Below, piece after piece: positions 1 to 9,384 of a DNA stretch of 35,644 bases. This DNA is from Acidobacteriota bacterium (GTDB taxonomy: Bacteria; Acidobacteriota; Aminicenantia; Aminicenantales; Saccharicenantaceae): positions 1-35,644 of the forward strand of contig JAKPXU010000001.1 of the NCBI GenBank assembly GCA_029571905.1, in the 5' to 3' direction. The notes below the pieces were generated by a model. The model saw only the letters and a list, made by a program, of their open reading frames with translations, had not been told where the DNA came from and searched no databases. The first letter of the stretch is position 1. The number at the start of each line of letters is the position of its first letter. The translations under genes were made by a program, and so were the position numbers.

Positions 1-2
1 TT

Positions 3-155
3 TTTGATGAAGAAGGGAAGTACCTGGCTAAAATGCCAATAGCCATTAATTTAGATCGAGACTCAGTCTGGAAAAATGGTAAGTTTTACACGGTGGAAAC
101 GAGCCAGGGAGGGGTCCTGATGGTCAAGAGATTTAAAGTAACCCTCCTTTTTTAG
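3..155 (+). CDS. C-terminal end of a 6-bladed beta-propeller protein (partial)
   Basis: The reading frame is open from the window edge (first full codon at base 3) to a TAG at 153-155, giving about 50 residues. The segment runs from FDEEGKYLAKMP through DSVWKNGKFYTVET to VKRFKV. It matches the pattern at the C-terminus of the next propeller gene (DPEGRYIG, LVWKNNKLYTIER, VIKRYD), that is, the last blade of an NHL/6-bladed propeller. It is therefore most likely the tail of a paralogue of the gene at 783-1946. The N-terminus, and so any signal peptide, lies outside the window. Function is unknown; such proteins are usually exported or lipid-anchored. Confidence 0.7.
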   Translation, partial: FDEEGKYLAKMPIAINLDRDSVWKNGKFYTVETSQGGVLMVKRFKVTLLF

Positions 156-249
156 CGTGAGGTGCTCTCCATAGTTTGGACAGAAAAGGGGCTTATAGCG
201 GAGGGCAGCTAAGCCAGATTTCCCTAATTTCCCTATGGATAATCCAGCT

Positions 250-584
250 CTATAGCCAGATCTCACCTTTGGCATACAGAGCAGCCTCACCCGATATTTT
301 TACTCGTTCTCCCTGGTAATAGCAGAATATTTCCCCTCCCCGTTTTGAAAGTTGATAGGCTCGGAGATGTTCCTTCCCGAGCTTCTCAGCCCAATATGGA
401 ATTAAAGTACAATGGGCTGAACCGGTTAACCGGGTCTTCCGGCACACCAATATCAGGAGCAAAATACCTGGAAACAAAATCATATTTTCTACCCCTGGCA
501 GGACTGAAGGAGACAGACAGCCGCGGGATTGCCGCCGAATACCCGGTTGGAAAAAGCATCTACCTGATAAAGAGGAATTCTCAC
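250..584 (-). pseudogene. Degraded PhzF/YddE-family epimerase-isomerase gene
   Basis: Three pieces of a PhzF-family protein can be read in order on the minus strand, each in a different frame. A GTG at 584, with GGAG about 8 nt upstream, starts the typical N-terminus (IPLYQVDAF, GGNPAAVCLL) and stops at 489. A second piece reads YDFVSRYFAP and GVPEDPV. A third reads TGSAHCTLIPYWAEKLGK, LSKRGGE and ISGEAALY, ending at a TAG at 252-250. The family motif EDPVTGSAHC is split by one extra base near 427-429 (GTTAACC where GTTACC is expected). About 150 or more residues between the N-terminal and middle pieces are missing, including the region of the catalytic Glu. Intact family members are roughly 260-300 residues, so this copy cannot be functional. 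The decay is fairly recent because the motifs are still clean. Confidence 0.85.
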
Positions 585-729
585 CTTTTAAACTCCTCTC
601 TTATATCCCTTAAATGCATCATAATTATAGGTAAATGGAGAAAATGAATAAACTGACGAATATCCTGGTTGGAGGTCAATACGATACATATATGAAGAGA
701 GGTCATGATCTTTGCCTGTAATATAGAAA

Positions 730-759
730 TTGGCTAAATTTAAAAAAAAGAGATATTAT
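730..759 (+). promoter_or_regulatory. Possible sigma70-type promoter for the propeller lipoprotein gene
   Basis: A TTGGCT hexamer (730-735) lies 18 nt before TATTAT (754-759) in an AT-rich stretch between the phzF pseudogene and the lipoprotein start. Transcription would begin near 766. An AAAGG at 766-770 is 12 nt from the ATG at 783, which is a long spacing for a ribosome binding site. I saw no convincing gene in 585-782. Confidence 0.4.
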
Positions 760-782
760 TTTTTTAAAGGCATTATTAATCC

Positions 783-1946
783 ATGTTGTCATCGACTGGT
801 AGAAGCAAAAAAATATTTTCCCTCATCATATTGTTACTTAGTATCTCGGCGATATTCGTCTCCTGCAAGAATGAGCGATCTGGCTGGAAGGGCAAAGTGA
901 AAGAGAAGAACGGAGTCGTTATCGTCAAAAATCCTGCTTATCCGCTTTATAAAACAAGCATATTAGAGATAGAAGAAGAACTGTCGCTGGGTGGATCAAG
1001 TGTAGGAAAGGAATATACCTTTGAACGCCTTTTTAGCCTTGATGTCGATGATTACGGAAATATCTATGCCTTAGATAATAAAGTTGCTCAAATTCAAGTC
1101 TTTGACAAAAATGGAAAATATTTCCGGTCGATAAGCTCTTTTGGGCAAGGGCCAGGAGAACTGCAGAGTCCTGACTTTATTCAAATAATGAATGATAAAG
1201 AACTCTGGGTCTGGGATCTTCAGACCCACCGCTTTCTTATTTTTTCCTTAGCTGGCGAATATCTCAGAGAAATTCTGGTCACTCATCTAATTTATCCACT
1301 GGAACCAATTGGCTGGGATAGCGGGGGAAATCTGATGGCCTACCTGCTGCCGCCCCCGCCTGTCAGCGGCCTTCAACTGGTCAGGCTAAGCAATAATCTG
1401 AAGACAATGATGACTATCTACGTTGTACCTAAAGACGAATCATATCTAAAGAAAAAGATCAGGTTATTGGAACCTGAACCGTGCTGCACTCTTTCGACAG
1501 ATGATCTGGTGATATGGGGAGAGGCGAAAAAATACGAACTTCAGATTCTTAACCCAGAAGGGAAACTGATCAAAAAAATAATACGTAGCTGTAAACGGGT
1601 CAGACTTTCGGACCAGGATAAGAAGGAACTCGAAGAAAGACATAATCGGTCGAGACTGGGTGGAGCGGGTTATAAACCGATCTTTCCGAAGTACTTTCCA
1701 TATTTTCGAGATATCTCGGTTGATGAACAGGGACGGATATTTGTCTTTACCTTTGAAGGAGAGAAAGAAAAGCCAGGTTTTTATTATATCGATATCTATG
1801 ATCCTGAAGGACGGTATATAGGACACAGTTTGTCCAATATAACGGCCAGCGATTTAGTCTGGAAAAATAATAAGCTTTACACAATTGAGAGGGACGAGGA
1901 AGGATTTTATGTTATCAAAAGATATGACCTCCGCTGGAATTACTGA
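783..1946 (+). CDS. 6-bladed beta-propeller lipoprotein
   Basis: The product has 387 residues. A basic N-region (GRSKK) and hydrophobic stretch (residues 11-27) end in a lipobox-like FVSC with Cys28, so this is probably a lipoprotein exported through Sec and anchored in a membrane. The mature part carries repeated beta-propeller signatures: LDVDDYGNIYALDNK, VFDKNGKYFRSI followed by GQGPGEL, and near the end ISVDEQGRIFVF and IYDPEGRYIG. The GQGPGE(L) motif is typical of the 6-bladed propeller proteins abundant in Bacteroidota, Acidobacteriota and Aminicenantota. No enzymatic motif is visible, so a ligand- or protein-binding role at the cell surface is an inference. It is flanked on both sides by propeller paralogues and a secreted metallo-hydrolase. 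Confidence 0.8.
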   Translation: MLSSTGRSKKIFSLIILLLSISAIFVSCKNERSGWKGKVKEKNGVVIVKNPAYPLYKTSILEIEEELSLGGSSVGKEYTFERLFSLDVDDYGNIYALDNKVAQIQVFDKNGKYFRSISSFGQGPGELQSPDFIQIMNDKELWVWDLQTHRFLIFSLAGEYLREILVTHLIYPLEPIGWDSGGNLMAYLLPPPPVSGLQLVRLSNNLKTMMTIYVVPKDESYLKKKIRLLEPEPCCTLSTDDLVIWGEAKKYELQILNPEGKLIKKIIRSCKRVRLSDQDKKELEERHNRSRLGGAGYKPIFPKYFPYFRDISVDEQGRIFVFTFEGEKEKPGFYYIDIYDPEGRYIGHSLSNITASDLVWKNNKLYTIERDEEGFYVIKRYDLRWNY

Positions 1947-2088
1947 AACCGAAGCTTTTCATTTTATATCTTGCCAGGATCACTGTGACACCATAGAAAA
2001 TATATTTTCGCCTATGATATTTTGGCCGAAGCTTTTAATGAGGCCGGCGGAAAGGGCGAAATTACTGGCCTTTTAAGTTGAGGTTATT

Positions 2089-3117
2089 TTGACCATTAAG
2101 AAACAAAAACAGTTTTTTGCTTGCCTGAAGACAACTTATTTAACTTTTTTTATTCTATTATCTTTCGTCTTTTTTTCTCCGCTTTCAGGGTTTACTAAGG
2201 CAGCTCATTCTAAGAGCTTTTGGTTAAAACAGGATCTGGTTATAGGGCAAGAAGGCGGAGATAAAAACCTGGTGCTGGCCGGGGTTGAGAATATAGCCCT
2301 TGACTCTGAGGAAAATATTTATGTATTAGATAGAAAAAATTTCAGAATTCAAAAGTTTAGTCCGGAAGGTCGGTTTTTAAGCAGTGTAATTATCGGTAGG
2401 GGCCAGGGCCCGGATGAAGTCTCTGCCATATTGTCCATAGCAGTTACCGTGAACGGTGGAATCTATGTTTTAGATAGAGAAGGGAGAAAAATACTCATAA
2501 TCGATGAAAAAGGCAATTTTAAAAAATCTTTCAATCTCGAATTTAATGCTACCAATATTGTTTCCTGTTCAAACCAGGAGCTGGCCATATTGGGCTTTTA
2601 CAAGGATTTAATTTTGCATATTTTTAGTTTAGATGGAGTTTATTTAGATTCATTTGGGGAGCCGTTTGAAGTACCGGCCTCTTATGCTAAATATAAAAAT
2701 TTTCCTCAACTGAAGTCGCCAAAGAGAGCTGATTTCTCTCGAGACAGCACCATTCTTTTAGTGAACCCTTATAAATATGAAATAGTAACCTATAAGAAGA
2801 GCAAGGTAGATGGTATCATTTCCTATAAATCAGATTTTTTCAGGCCGCTGGAAATAAAGGAGCGAGGAGAAGGGATGATCAGTATGGTCTTTCCCTGGGT
2901 CTCTGCTCTGAAATATCAAAACAAGCTCTACGTAACTATCGATGATTTAAACAGCGACACACCCAATCAATTAGATATCTTCGAAAAAGGAAAATTTGTC
3001 AGTTCGGTAAAACTTAAGGGCTTTGCTTACACCATCGATAAGAAAGGACGAATCTATTGCGCTGAAGGTGAAGATGTTCCACAGGTGGTTAGATATTTTG
3101 TTCAAGAAGGCAAATAA
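2089..3117 (+). CDS. Exported 6-bladed beta-propeller (NHL-repeat-like) protein
   Basis: The product has 342 residues. The chosen start is TTG at 2089, because GAGG lies 5 nt upstream and no ATG start precedes the signal peptide. The N-terminus has lysines (IKKQKQ), then a long hydrophobic core (about residues 16-33) and a possible signal-peptidase site near TKAAHS. The mature chain carries propeller repeats: IALDSEENIYVLDRKNFRIQ, FSPEGRF, the hallmark GRGQGPDEV, IYVLDREGRKI and DEKGNFKKSF. It lacks a lipobox Cys, unlike the upstream paralogue, so it is probably periplasmic or secreted. The 142-nt gap before it holds no convincing gene. The function is not known. Confidence 0.75.
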   Translation: MTIKKQKQFFACLKTTYLTFFILLSFVFFSPLSGFTKAAHSKSFWLKQDLVIGQEGGDKNLVLAGVENIALDSEENIYVLDRKNFRIQKFSPEGRFLSSVIIGRGQGPDEVSAILSIAVTVNGGIYVLDREGRKILIIDEKGNFKKSFNLEFNATNIVSCSNQELAILGFYKDLILHIFSLDGVYLDSFGEPFEVPASYAKYKNFPQLKSPKRADFSRDSTILLVNPYKYEIVTYKKSKVDGIISYKSDFFRPLEIKERGEGMISMVFPWVSALKYQNKLYVTIDDLNSDTPNQLDIFEKGKFVSSVKLKGFAYTIDKKGRIYCAEGEDVPQVVRYFVQEGK

Positions 3118-3205
3118 AGAGAAAGGAAATGTGGATCTTTGGATTTTCAATTATCGAGATAAGTCTGAAACAGAAAGGCTAATCGGGGCAAAGGAATAAG
3201 CTATT

Positions 3206-4057
3206 ATGCTAATTCAAGCTGGCCGGATGATTTATGCTTTAGCCCTCTTACTAGTAGCAATCTTATTGAACCTATCTGCTCAGACAACAAATATAAGCGA
3301 GCCTTTAGTGGAAAAAGATGTTAAAGAAAACAAAGCAATAATCCAGTATCTTGGCCATAGCGGTTGGGCTATTAAGACACAAAATCACATCTTAATATTC
3401 GATTATGTTGGACAAAATGAAGAGTCACTGAGCAAAGTTATCAATCCAGCTGAAGTAAACCGCAAAAAGGTGTTGGTATTTGTTTCCCATGATCATCCTG
3501 ATCACTATTCTTCAGCTATTTTTAATTGGAGCAAAAGTATTAACGATATAAATTATATTCTTGGTTGGAAATTGGAGATGGGTAGCCGTTGTCTGTGCTT
3601 AGGGCCCAGGGAGAAGAAAAGCCTGGATGGCCTGGATATATGGACGATAAAATCTACAGATGAAGGTGTGGGCTTTCTGGTCAAAGTTGATGGTTTGGTC
3701 ATATTTCACGGGGGAGATCATGCCTGTTGGGGCGGATCGATAGATAGTTTTTCCGGGGAAATAGATTATTTAGTCAGGGTAGAAGATAAGATTGACATCG
3801 TTTTTCTAGCTCTGGCCGCAGGCAATGGTCAAAGAAGTGAGAGCATTACCCGAGGAATATTCTACGCTGTTGAAAAACTCCGGCCAAAGGTTATGTTCCC
3901 CATGCACGCCGGTGGGAAAGAATATCTTTATAAAGAATTTGCTCAGGAAGCAGAAAAGAAAAACCTCAAAACAAAAGTCTGTTATTGTTTAAATAGAGGA
4001 GACGAACTTATCTATCAAAATGGCGAGATAAAAAAAGGTCGCTCAAAAATGGGATGA
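3206..4057 (+). CDS. Exported metallo-beta-lactamase-fold hydrolase (UlaG-like)
   Basis: The product has 283 residues and an N-terminal hydrophobic signal segment (residues about 8-25, LALLLVAILLNLSAQ). The metallo-beta-lactamase fold is shown by GHSGWAI (50-56), the metal-binding HxHxDH at residues 95-100 (within SHDHPDH), the bridging Asp in HGGDH (168-172) and a C-terminal metal His in MHAGG (233-237). The L-ascorbate-6-phosphate lactonase-like/Zn-dependent hydrolase branch fits best. The substrate cannot be deduced, and export argues against a cytoplasmic sugar-phosphate lactonase role. The start has AAAGGA about 10 nt upstream. A 7-A run near 4029-4035 lies just before the stop; shifting frame there would add about 30 protein-like residues (see findings). 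Confidence 0.8.
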   Translation: MLIQAGRMIYALALLLVAILLNLSAQTTNISEPLVEKDVKENKAIIQYLGHSGWAIKTQNHILIFDYVGQNEESLSKVINPAEVNRKKVLVFVSHDHPDHYSSAIFNWSKSINDINYILGWKLEMGSRCLCLGPREKKSLDGLDIWTIKSTDEGVGFLVKVDGLVIFHGGDHACWGGSIDSFSGEIDYLVRVEDKIDIVFLALAAGNGQRSESITRGIFYAVEKLRPKVMFPMHAGGKEYLYKEFAQEAEKKNLKTKVCYCLNRGDELIYQNGEIKKGRSKMG

Positions 4058-4273
4058 GTTATTTACAGACTACACGCTGATTAATTTCACCTATAAAAAT
4101 CAACCGCTATCAGGATTCTGGCTTGGTCAGCTTTAAAAGGACGGCTTTTGCATTACTCGCTATGTGACTTCTTGCCGGCTTCGAAATTTAATGAGAACTT
4201 TCTGATTCTTTATCACTTTCTGTACCACTTTGAGTCACTCTGATTGGCGCTAGCCTGACTGTTTTGCCATGCC

Positions 4274-4302
4274 TTGAAGCTGGATTAGCCCTCTGCTAAA
4301 AT
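4274..4302 (+). promoter_or_regulatory. Promoter giving an apparently leaderless guaA transcript
   Basis: TTGAAG (4274-4279) and TAAAAT (4297-4302) are separated by exactly 17 nt. The ATG of guaA follows the -10 box after only 6 nt (4303-4308), so transcription should start at or next to the A of the start codon. No Shine-Dalgarno sequence is present upstream. The rest of the 4058-4273 gap shows no gene or clear hairpin. Confidence 0.6.
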
Positions 4303-4308
4303 CCATCT

Positions 4309-5841
4309 ATGAATAAAGCCCTCATCCTTGATTTTGGGTCGCAGTATACCCAGCTTATTGCCCGAAAAGTCCGCGAACTTAGCGTTTATTCTGAAATCCA
4401 TCCCTATAACCTTCCCCTCGAGAAAATAAAAGCTCTCACCCCTGGTGCCATCATCCTGTCCGGCGGGCCAAAAAGCGTCTATGAGGCTGACTCGCCTCAT
4501 CCTGATCCGGGCCTCTTCCAGCTGGGAATTCCCATTCTTGGTATCTGCTACGGACTCCAGCTCATTGCCCACCACCTGGGAGGAAAGGTTGAAAAAGCTC
4601 CTCGCAAAGAATATGGTTTTGCCTCGCTTCGGATTCTGGATAGACACGGGCTTCTCCATGGCTTAAATGATAAAACTCAGGTCTGGATGAGCCACGGCGA
4701 TCGTCTCGAGACAATTCCAGAAGGTTTCGCTATTACCGCCAGGACCTCAAACTCAAAGGCTGCCGTCATAGAAAATCGCGACCTTAAAATCTACGGGGTT
4801 CAATTTCATCCGGAGGTGGCTCATACGGCTGAAGGTAAAAAAGTGCTGGCCAATTTTCTCTTTCGCCTCTCAGGTCTTAAAGTTGACTGGAACATGAAAT
4901 CTTTTATTGAGCAAAAAGTCAAAGAAATTCAGAAGGAGGTTGGCCAGGAAAAAGTCATCTGCGGCCTGAGCGGCGGTATTGACTCGCTCGTTGCTTCACT
5001 CCTCATTCAGAAAGCAGTTGGTCGCCAGCTTTACTGCATCTTTGTTAATAATGGCCTCCTTCGTCAGGGTGAATATGAAAATCTTCTTCAGGAATTCCGT
5101 CAGAAATTCGCTCTTCAGGTCATTGGTGTCGAAGCCCAGGACAGGTTTCTTGACAGGCTAAGGGGAGCCACCTCCCCCGAAAAGAAGCGCCAGATAATCG
5201 GCCGGGTTTTTATTGAGATTTTTGAAGAAGAAGCTAAAAAGCTGGGCGGGGTTAAATTCCTGGCCCAGGGTACAATTTACCCTGATGTCATCGAAAGCAC
5301 TTCGGTCAAAGGGCCTTCTCACCGTATAAAATCGCACCATAATGTCGGCGGCCTACCAGCTAACCTCCAATTCAGGTTAGTCGAGCCACTGCGTGAACTC
5401 TTTAAGGATGAAGTCAGGTCTCTGGCCCTCGAGCTCGGAGTAAGTCGGGAGCTTATCCATCAGCATCCTTTCCCCGGACCAGGCCTGGCAGTAAGAATCA
5501 TCGGCGAAGTCAACCAGAACAGCCTGCGGATGGTCAGAGAGGCCGAGGCTATTGTCCTCGAAGAGGTTCGCCGGGCAAGAATTTATAACAAGCTCTGGCA
5601 GGCTTTCGCTGTGCTTCTACCGGTGCGGTCAGTTGGGGTCATGGGCGATCAACGCACCTATCAGCAGGTCGTGGCGATTCGCCTGGTCGAAAGCTCTGAC
5701 GGCATGACGGCCAACTGGTATCAGGCCCCGCCCGAGCTTTTAAAGAAAATTTCAACCAGAATCGTCAATGAGGTTGACGGCGTTAACCGGGTGGTTTACG
5801 ATATAACTTCGAAGCCACCGGGAACAATTGAATGGGAATAA
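4309..5841 (+). CDS. guaA: GMP synthase (glutamine-hydrolysing)
   Basis: This enzyme converts XMP, glutamine and ATP to GMP, the last step of guanine nucleotide synthesis in the cytoplasm. The product has 510 residues, normal for the two-domain single-chain enzyme. The N-terminal class I amidotransferase starts with [20 protein letters not shown]. It has the nucleophile Cys80 in GICYGLQ and the partner residues His167 and Glu169 in QFHPEVAHT. The ATP-pyrophosphatase part has the P-loop SGGIDS (221-226). The C-terminal dimerisation/XMP domain contains [16 protein letters not shown] and ends at the canonical [11 protein letters not shown]. The start fits the family, and no ribosome binding site precedes it, consistent with a leaderless mRNA. 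It is followed after 35 nt by dnaE. Confidence 0.97.
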   Translation: MNKALILDFGSQYTQLIARKVRELSVYSEIHPYNLPLEKIKALTPGAIILSGGPKSVYEADSPHPDPGLFQLGIPILGICYGLQLIAHHLGGKVEKAPRKEYGFASLRILDRHGLLHGLNDKTQVWMSHGDRLETIPEGFAITARTSNSKAAVIENRDLKIYGVQFHPEVAHTAEGKKVLANFLFRLSGLKVDWNMKSFIEQKVKEIQKEVGQEKVICGLSGGIDSLVASLLIQKAVGRQLYCIFVNNGLLRQGEYENLLQEFRQKFALQVIGVEAQDRFLDRLRGATSPEKKRQIIGRVFIEIFEEEAKKLGGVKFLAQGTIYPDVIESTSVKGPSHRIKSHHNVGGLPANLQFRLVEPLRELFKDEVRSLALELGVSRELIHQHPFPGPGLAVRIIGEVNQNSLRMVREAEAIVLEEVRRARIYNKLWQAFAVLLPVRSVGVMGDQRTYQQVVAIRLVESSDGMTANWYQAPPELLKKISTRIVNEVDGVNRVVYDITSKPPGTIEWE

Positions 5842-5876
5842 ACCCCTCTTTGCCCGCTTAAATAAGGCCAGCTAAC

Positions 5877-8800
5877 ATGGATAACTCTTTTATTCATCTT
5901 CATGTCCATACCGAATACAGCATTCTGGATGGAGCCCTGCGGATTTCCGATCTGGTAAAAACGGCCAGCCAGCTCAACATGCCGGCCGTAGCCATAACCG
6001 ATCATGGGAATGTTTTCGGCGCTATTGAGTTTTTCAAGACGGCCAGAAGCCAGGGTTTAAAACCAATCCTGGGCTGCGAAGTTTATGTTGCTCCCAAATC
6101 CAGACTGGAGAAAAAAACCGGTAATGGCGATGAGGGTGGAAATTATCATCTGATTCTTCTGGTCAAGGATGAAAAGGGTTATCGCCATCTCTGTCAGCTT
6201 ATTACCAGTGCTTATCTGGAAGGCTTTTATTACCGCCCAAGAATTGATAAGGACATTTTGCGTGAACATTCCTCCGGACTGATTGCTTTTTCCAGTTGCC
6301 TCAAGGGCGAGATCAATGATTTTCTGGTTAAAGACATGGATGATAAAGCCGAGGCAGCCGCCAGGCAGTACCTTGAGATTTTCGGCGAAGAAAATTTCTA
6401 CCTTGAAATTCAGGATCACGGCCTTCCCGAGCAGAAAAAAATCCTGCCGAAAATAGCTGACCTGGCTCGCCGGCTTAGTATCCCCCTTGTTGCCACCAAT
6501 GACGTCCATTTTCTCCAGAAAGAAGACGCTCAGATTCAGGACATTCTTCTCTGCATTCAGACCGGGAAAAAGCTATCAGACTCGGATAGGATGCATTTTT
6601 CAAGCGACCAGTTTTATCTTAAATCATCAGCCGAAATGCGGGAGTTATTCAAAGACTATCCGGAGGCAATTGATAATACCAGGCATATTGCCGCCCGTTG
6701 CAACTTTGAATTTCCATTCGGTAGCCATTTTCTGCCCCATTTTAAAGCACCCGATAATAAGAATCTCCGTGATTATTTTGAAGAAATCAGTCAAGAGGGG
6801 TTTAAGCAACGGCTGCCTCTTATTCAGGAAAAGATAAATAGCAGGCAAATCGCCCATACTCTTGAAGAGTATCGCCAGAGATTCGAGCGGGAAATAAAGC
6901 TTATCGAGCAGATGGGCTTTGAAGGCTATTTTTTAATTGTCTGGGACATGATCAAAGCGGCCCGCGACCGCGGTATTCCGGTCGGTCCAGGACGGGGCTC
7001 GGCCGCCGGCAGCCTGATCGCTTATTGTCTGGGGATTACCCAGATTGATCCGATTGAGTATGACCTTCTCTTCGAGCGCTTTTTAAACCCGGAAAGAATC
7101 AGTCTGCCCGATATTGATATCGATTTCTGCGGGCGCCGCCGCCAGGAAATAATTGATTATGTCACCGAAAAATACGGCCGCGAAAATGTCTGCCAGATAG
7201 TGACCTTCGGGACGATGGCTGCCCGCCAGGCTATACGGGATGCCGGCCGGGTGATGGAAATTCCGCTCCACGAAGTTGACCGGGTGGCCAAGCTCATCCC
7301 GGCGCAGGGTCCCGAGGCCAATATTGAAGGTGCCTTAAAATCTGTGCCGGAACTAAAAGAGATCTATCAAAAAAATGACCGGATGGCTAAATTACTCGAT
7401 GCCGCTCGTAAACTCGAAGGTCAGGTTCGTCATCCTTCCATTCACGCCGCCGGTATTGTTATCACGCCTAAACCTCTGGTTGAGTTTATCCCCCTTTATC
7501 AATCAACCCGGGGTGAAATTACAACAATGTTTCCTATGGGTGACATTGAAGCCATCGGGCTGCTCAAAATGGACCTTCTCGGTCTGCGCAACCTGACGGT
7601 CATTTCCGATGCTCTCCAGCTTATTGAGCGGGAAACCGGTAAAAAAATCGATCTGGATAAAATCCCTTTAACTGACCCAGAGACTTTTCACATTTTTCAA
7701 CAGGGAGCAACGGACGGAGTATTTCAGTTTGAAAGTTACGGCATGAAAGAGCTGCTGAGGCGTTTTAAACCAGAGCAATTCCGCGACTTAATTGCCCTCA
7801 ATGCTCTTTACCGGCCGGGGCCTCTCAAAAGCGGCATGACTGAAGAATTTATTCAAAGAAAATATCATCCGGAAAAAATCAGTTATGAGGTACCGCAGCT
7901 TGAGCCAATCTTAAAAGAAACGCTGGGTATTATCGTTTATCAGGAACAGGTCATGCGCGTCGCCACCGATCTGGCCGGCTTCACCCTGGCTGAGGCTGAT
8001 GTCCTGCGCAAAGCTATGGGGAAAAAAGTCAAAGAAATAATGAAATCCCAGAGGGACAGATTCATCCAGGGGGCCCGCAAAAAAAGTATTCCTGCTGCCA
8101 AAGCAGAAAAAATATTCGACCAGATTGCTCAATTTGCCGAATATGGCTTCAATAAATCGCACAGCGCCGCCTATGCCTACTTAGCTTACCAGACAGCCTA
8201 TCTGAAGTCTCATTATCCTGCTCATTTTATGGCAGCTCTGCTGACCTCGGAAGCTGAAAAGGGCGATACAGACCAGATTATTAAATATGTCAATGAGTGC
8301 CGCGAGCTGGGGATTAATGTCCTCCCGCCTGACATCAATTACAGTCATTATCATTTTTCAGTGGAGGGACAGAATATCCGCATGGGACTGTCAGCTATTA
8401 AAAATGTCGGGGAGAATACAATCAAAGAAATCATCACCTTAAGAGAAAAGAAAGGCGGTTTTAAGAGCCTCTTTGACCTTTTTGAAGAATATGACTCGCG
8501 GATTTTAAACCGCAAGGCTCTGGAAAGTTTGATCAAGGCCGGCGCTTTTGATTCTCTCGGCTGGAAACGCTCACAGCTTTTTGAGTCGATTGATACCCTT
8601 CTTGAATACGGCCGCCAGAAACAGAAAGCCAGAGAAGAGAGAGCGCTCTCTCTTTTTGGCGACGAATACCTTCCACCCCCGGAAATTCCCTCTGATGTGT
8701 TGACAATTAACGAATGGGAAGATGAGCTGCGCCTGACCTACGAAAAAGAGGTCCTGGGCACTTATGTTTCGAGCCATCCTCTGGCTTCTTATAAATCGAG

Positions 8801-9359
8801 GCTGCCAGCCATAACCAGCCATCTGGTTGAAGCTCTCGACCCGGAAAAGGATTTTGACCGGGAAGTCAGACTGGCCGGAATAGTTGTTTCAGTCAAGATC
8901 TTGAAGACCAAAAAGGAAGAAAGGATGGCCACATTGGTACTGGAAGACCTGACTGGCCAGGTGGATGTGACGGTTTTCCCCGATGCCTTCAATAAATTTA
9001 ATCCCTACCTTCTGGAGGGACAGATCATCTGGCTTAAAGGTAAAATGTCAGCCGATGGTTTCGAGTCAAAAAAGATCATCGCCTCTCAAATTATGCCTCT
9101 GTCTGAAGCATTTGAAAAACTGGCGAGAAAAATCACGGTTAAAATTGCGCTGGAGACGGTGTCCGAAGACACACTCGAACGGTTAAAGCAAATTCTCTCC
9201 GTATTTCCCGGCGAATGCCCGCTTTATCTGGAGCTCGAGAATTCTTCATCTACTTATCTTGTCCAGTCAGCGCAGTTCCAGACAGTCTTCCCTTCGCAGC
9301 TTTTAATTGACCAGCTGGAAGGACTGCTGGGTAAGGGGACAGTTCATCTGGAATATTGA
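5877..9359 (+). CDS. dnaE: DNA polymerase III alpha subunit
   Basis: This is the replicative DNA polymerase catalytic subunit, 1160 residues, normal for DnaE1-type proteins. The N-terminal PHP domain begins with HLHVHTEYS (7-15) and has ITDHGN. The palm region contains GPGRGSAAGSLIAYCLGIT and the catalytic aspartates in PDIDIDF (411-417). Fingers motifs follow (ALYRPGPL, GIIVYQEQVM, FNKSHSAAYA), then a helix-hairpin-helix region (ILNRKALESLIKAGAFDSLG) and an OB-fold domain from about residue 1000 (VRLAGIVVSVK, VTVFPDAF). The C-terminal domain resembles the tau-binding region. The spacing from guaA (35 nt) suggests co-transcription. The only Shine-Dalgarno-like sequence upstream is a weak AAGG about 12 nt from the ATG. 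Confidence 0.97.
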   Translation: MDNSFIHLHVHTEYSILDGALRISDLVKTASQLNMPAVAITDHGNVFGAIEFFKTARSQGLKPILGCEVYVAPKSRLEKKTGNGDEGGNYHLILLVKDEKGYRHLCQLITSAYLEGFYYRPRIDKDILREHSSGLIAFSSCLKGEINDFLVKDMDDKAEAAARQYLEIFGEENFYLEIQDHGLPEQKKILPKIADLARRLSIPLVATNDVHFLQKEDAQIQDILLCIQTGKKLSDSDRMHFSSDQFYLKSSAEMRELFKDYPEAIDNTRHIAARCNFEFPFGSHFLPHFKAPDNKNLRDYFEEISQEGFKQRLPLIQEKINSRQIAHTLEEYRQRFEREIKLIEQMGFEGYFLIVWDMIKAARDRGIPVGPGRGSAAGSLIAYCLGITQIDPIEYDLLFERFLNPERISLPDIDIDFCGRRRQEIIDYVTEKYGRENVCQIVTFGTMAARQAIRDAGRVMEIPLHEVDRVAKLIPAQGPEANIEGALKSVPELKEIYQKNDRMAKLLDAARKLEGQVRHPSIHAAGIVITPKPLVEFIPLYQSTRGEITTMFPMGDIEAIGLLKMDLLGLRNLTVISDALQLIERETGKKIDLDKIPLTDPETFHIFQQGATDGVFQFESYGMKELLRRFKPEQFRDLIALNALYRPGPLKSGMTEEFIQRKYHPEKISYEVPQLEPILKETLGIIVYQEQVMRVATDLAGFTLAEADVLRKAMGKKVKEIMKSQRDRFIQGARKKSIPAAKAEKIFDQIAQFAEYGFNKSHSAAYAYLAYQTAYLKSHYPAHFMAALLTSEAEKGDTDQIIKYVNECRELGINVLPPDINYSHYHFSVEGQNIRMGLSAIKNVGENTIKEIITLREKKGGFKSLFDLFEEYDSRILNRKALESLIKAGAFDSLGWKRSQLFESIDTLLEYGRQKQKAREERALSLFGDEYLPPPEIPSDVLTINEWEDELRLTYEKEVLGTYVSSHPLASYKSRLPAITSHLVEALDPEKDFDREVRLAGIVVSVKILKTKKEERMATLVLEDLTGQVDVTVFPDAFNKFNPYLLEGQIIWLKGKMSADGFESKKIIASQIMPLSEAFEKLARKITVKIALETVSEDTLERLKQILSVFPGECPLYLELENSSSTYLVQSAQFQTVFPSQLLIDQLEGLLGKGTVHLEY

Positions 9360-9384
9360 CCTCCCTGACCTGCTGACCACCAGA

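Noticed and set aside
345-647. Plus-strand 100-codon frame
   Set aside because: It lies opposite the phzF relic, whose motifs explain the region, and has no recognisable features of its own.
1885-2088. Short frames between the two propeller genes, one reading YIFAYDILAEAFNEAGGKGE
   Set aside because: The protein-like stretch has no start codon or ribosome binding site and an upstream stop; it could be a relic, but there is too little to identify.
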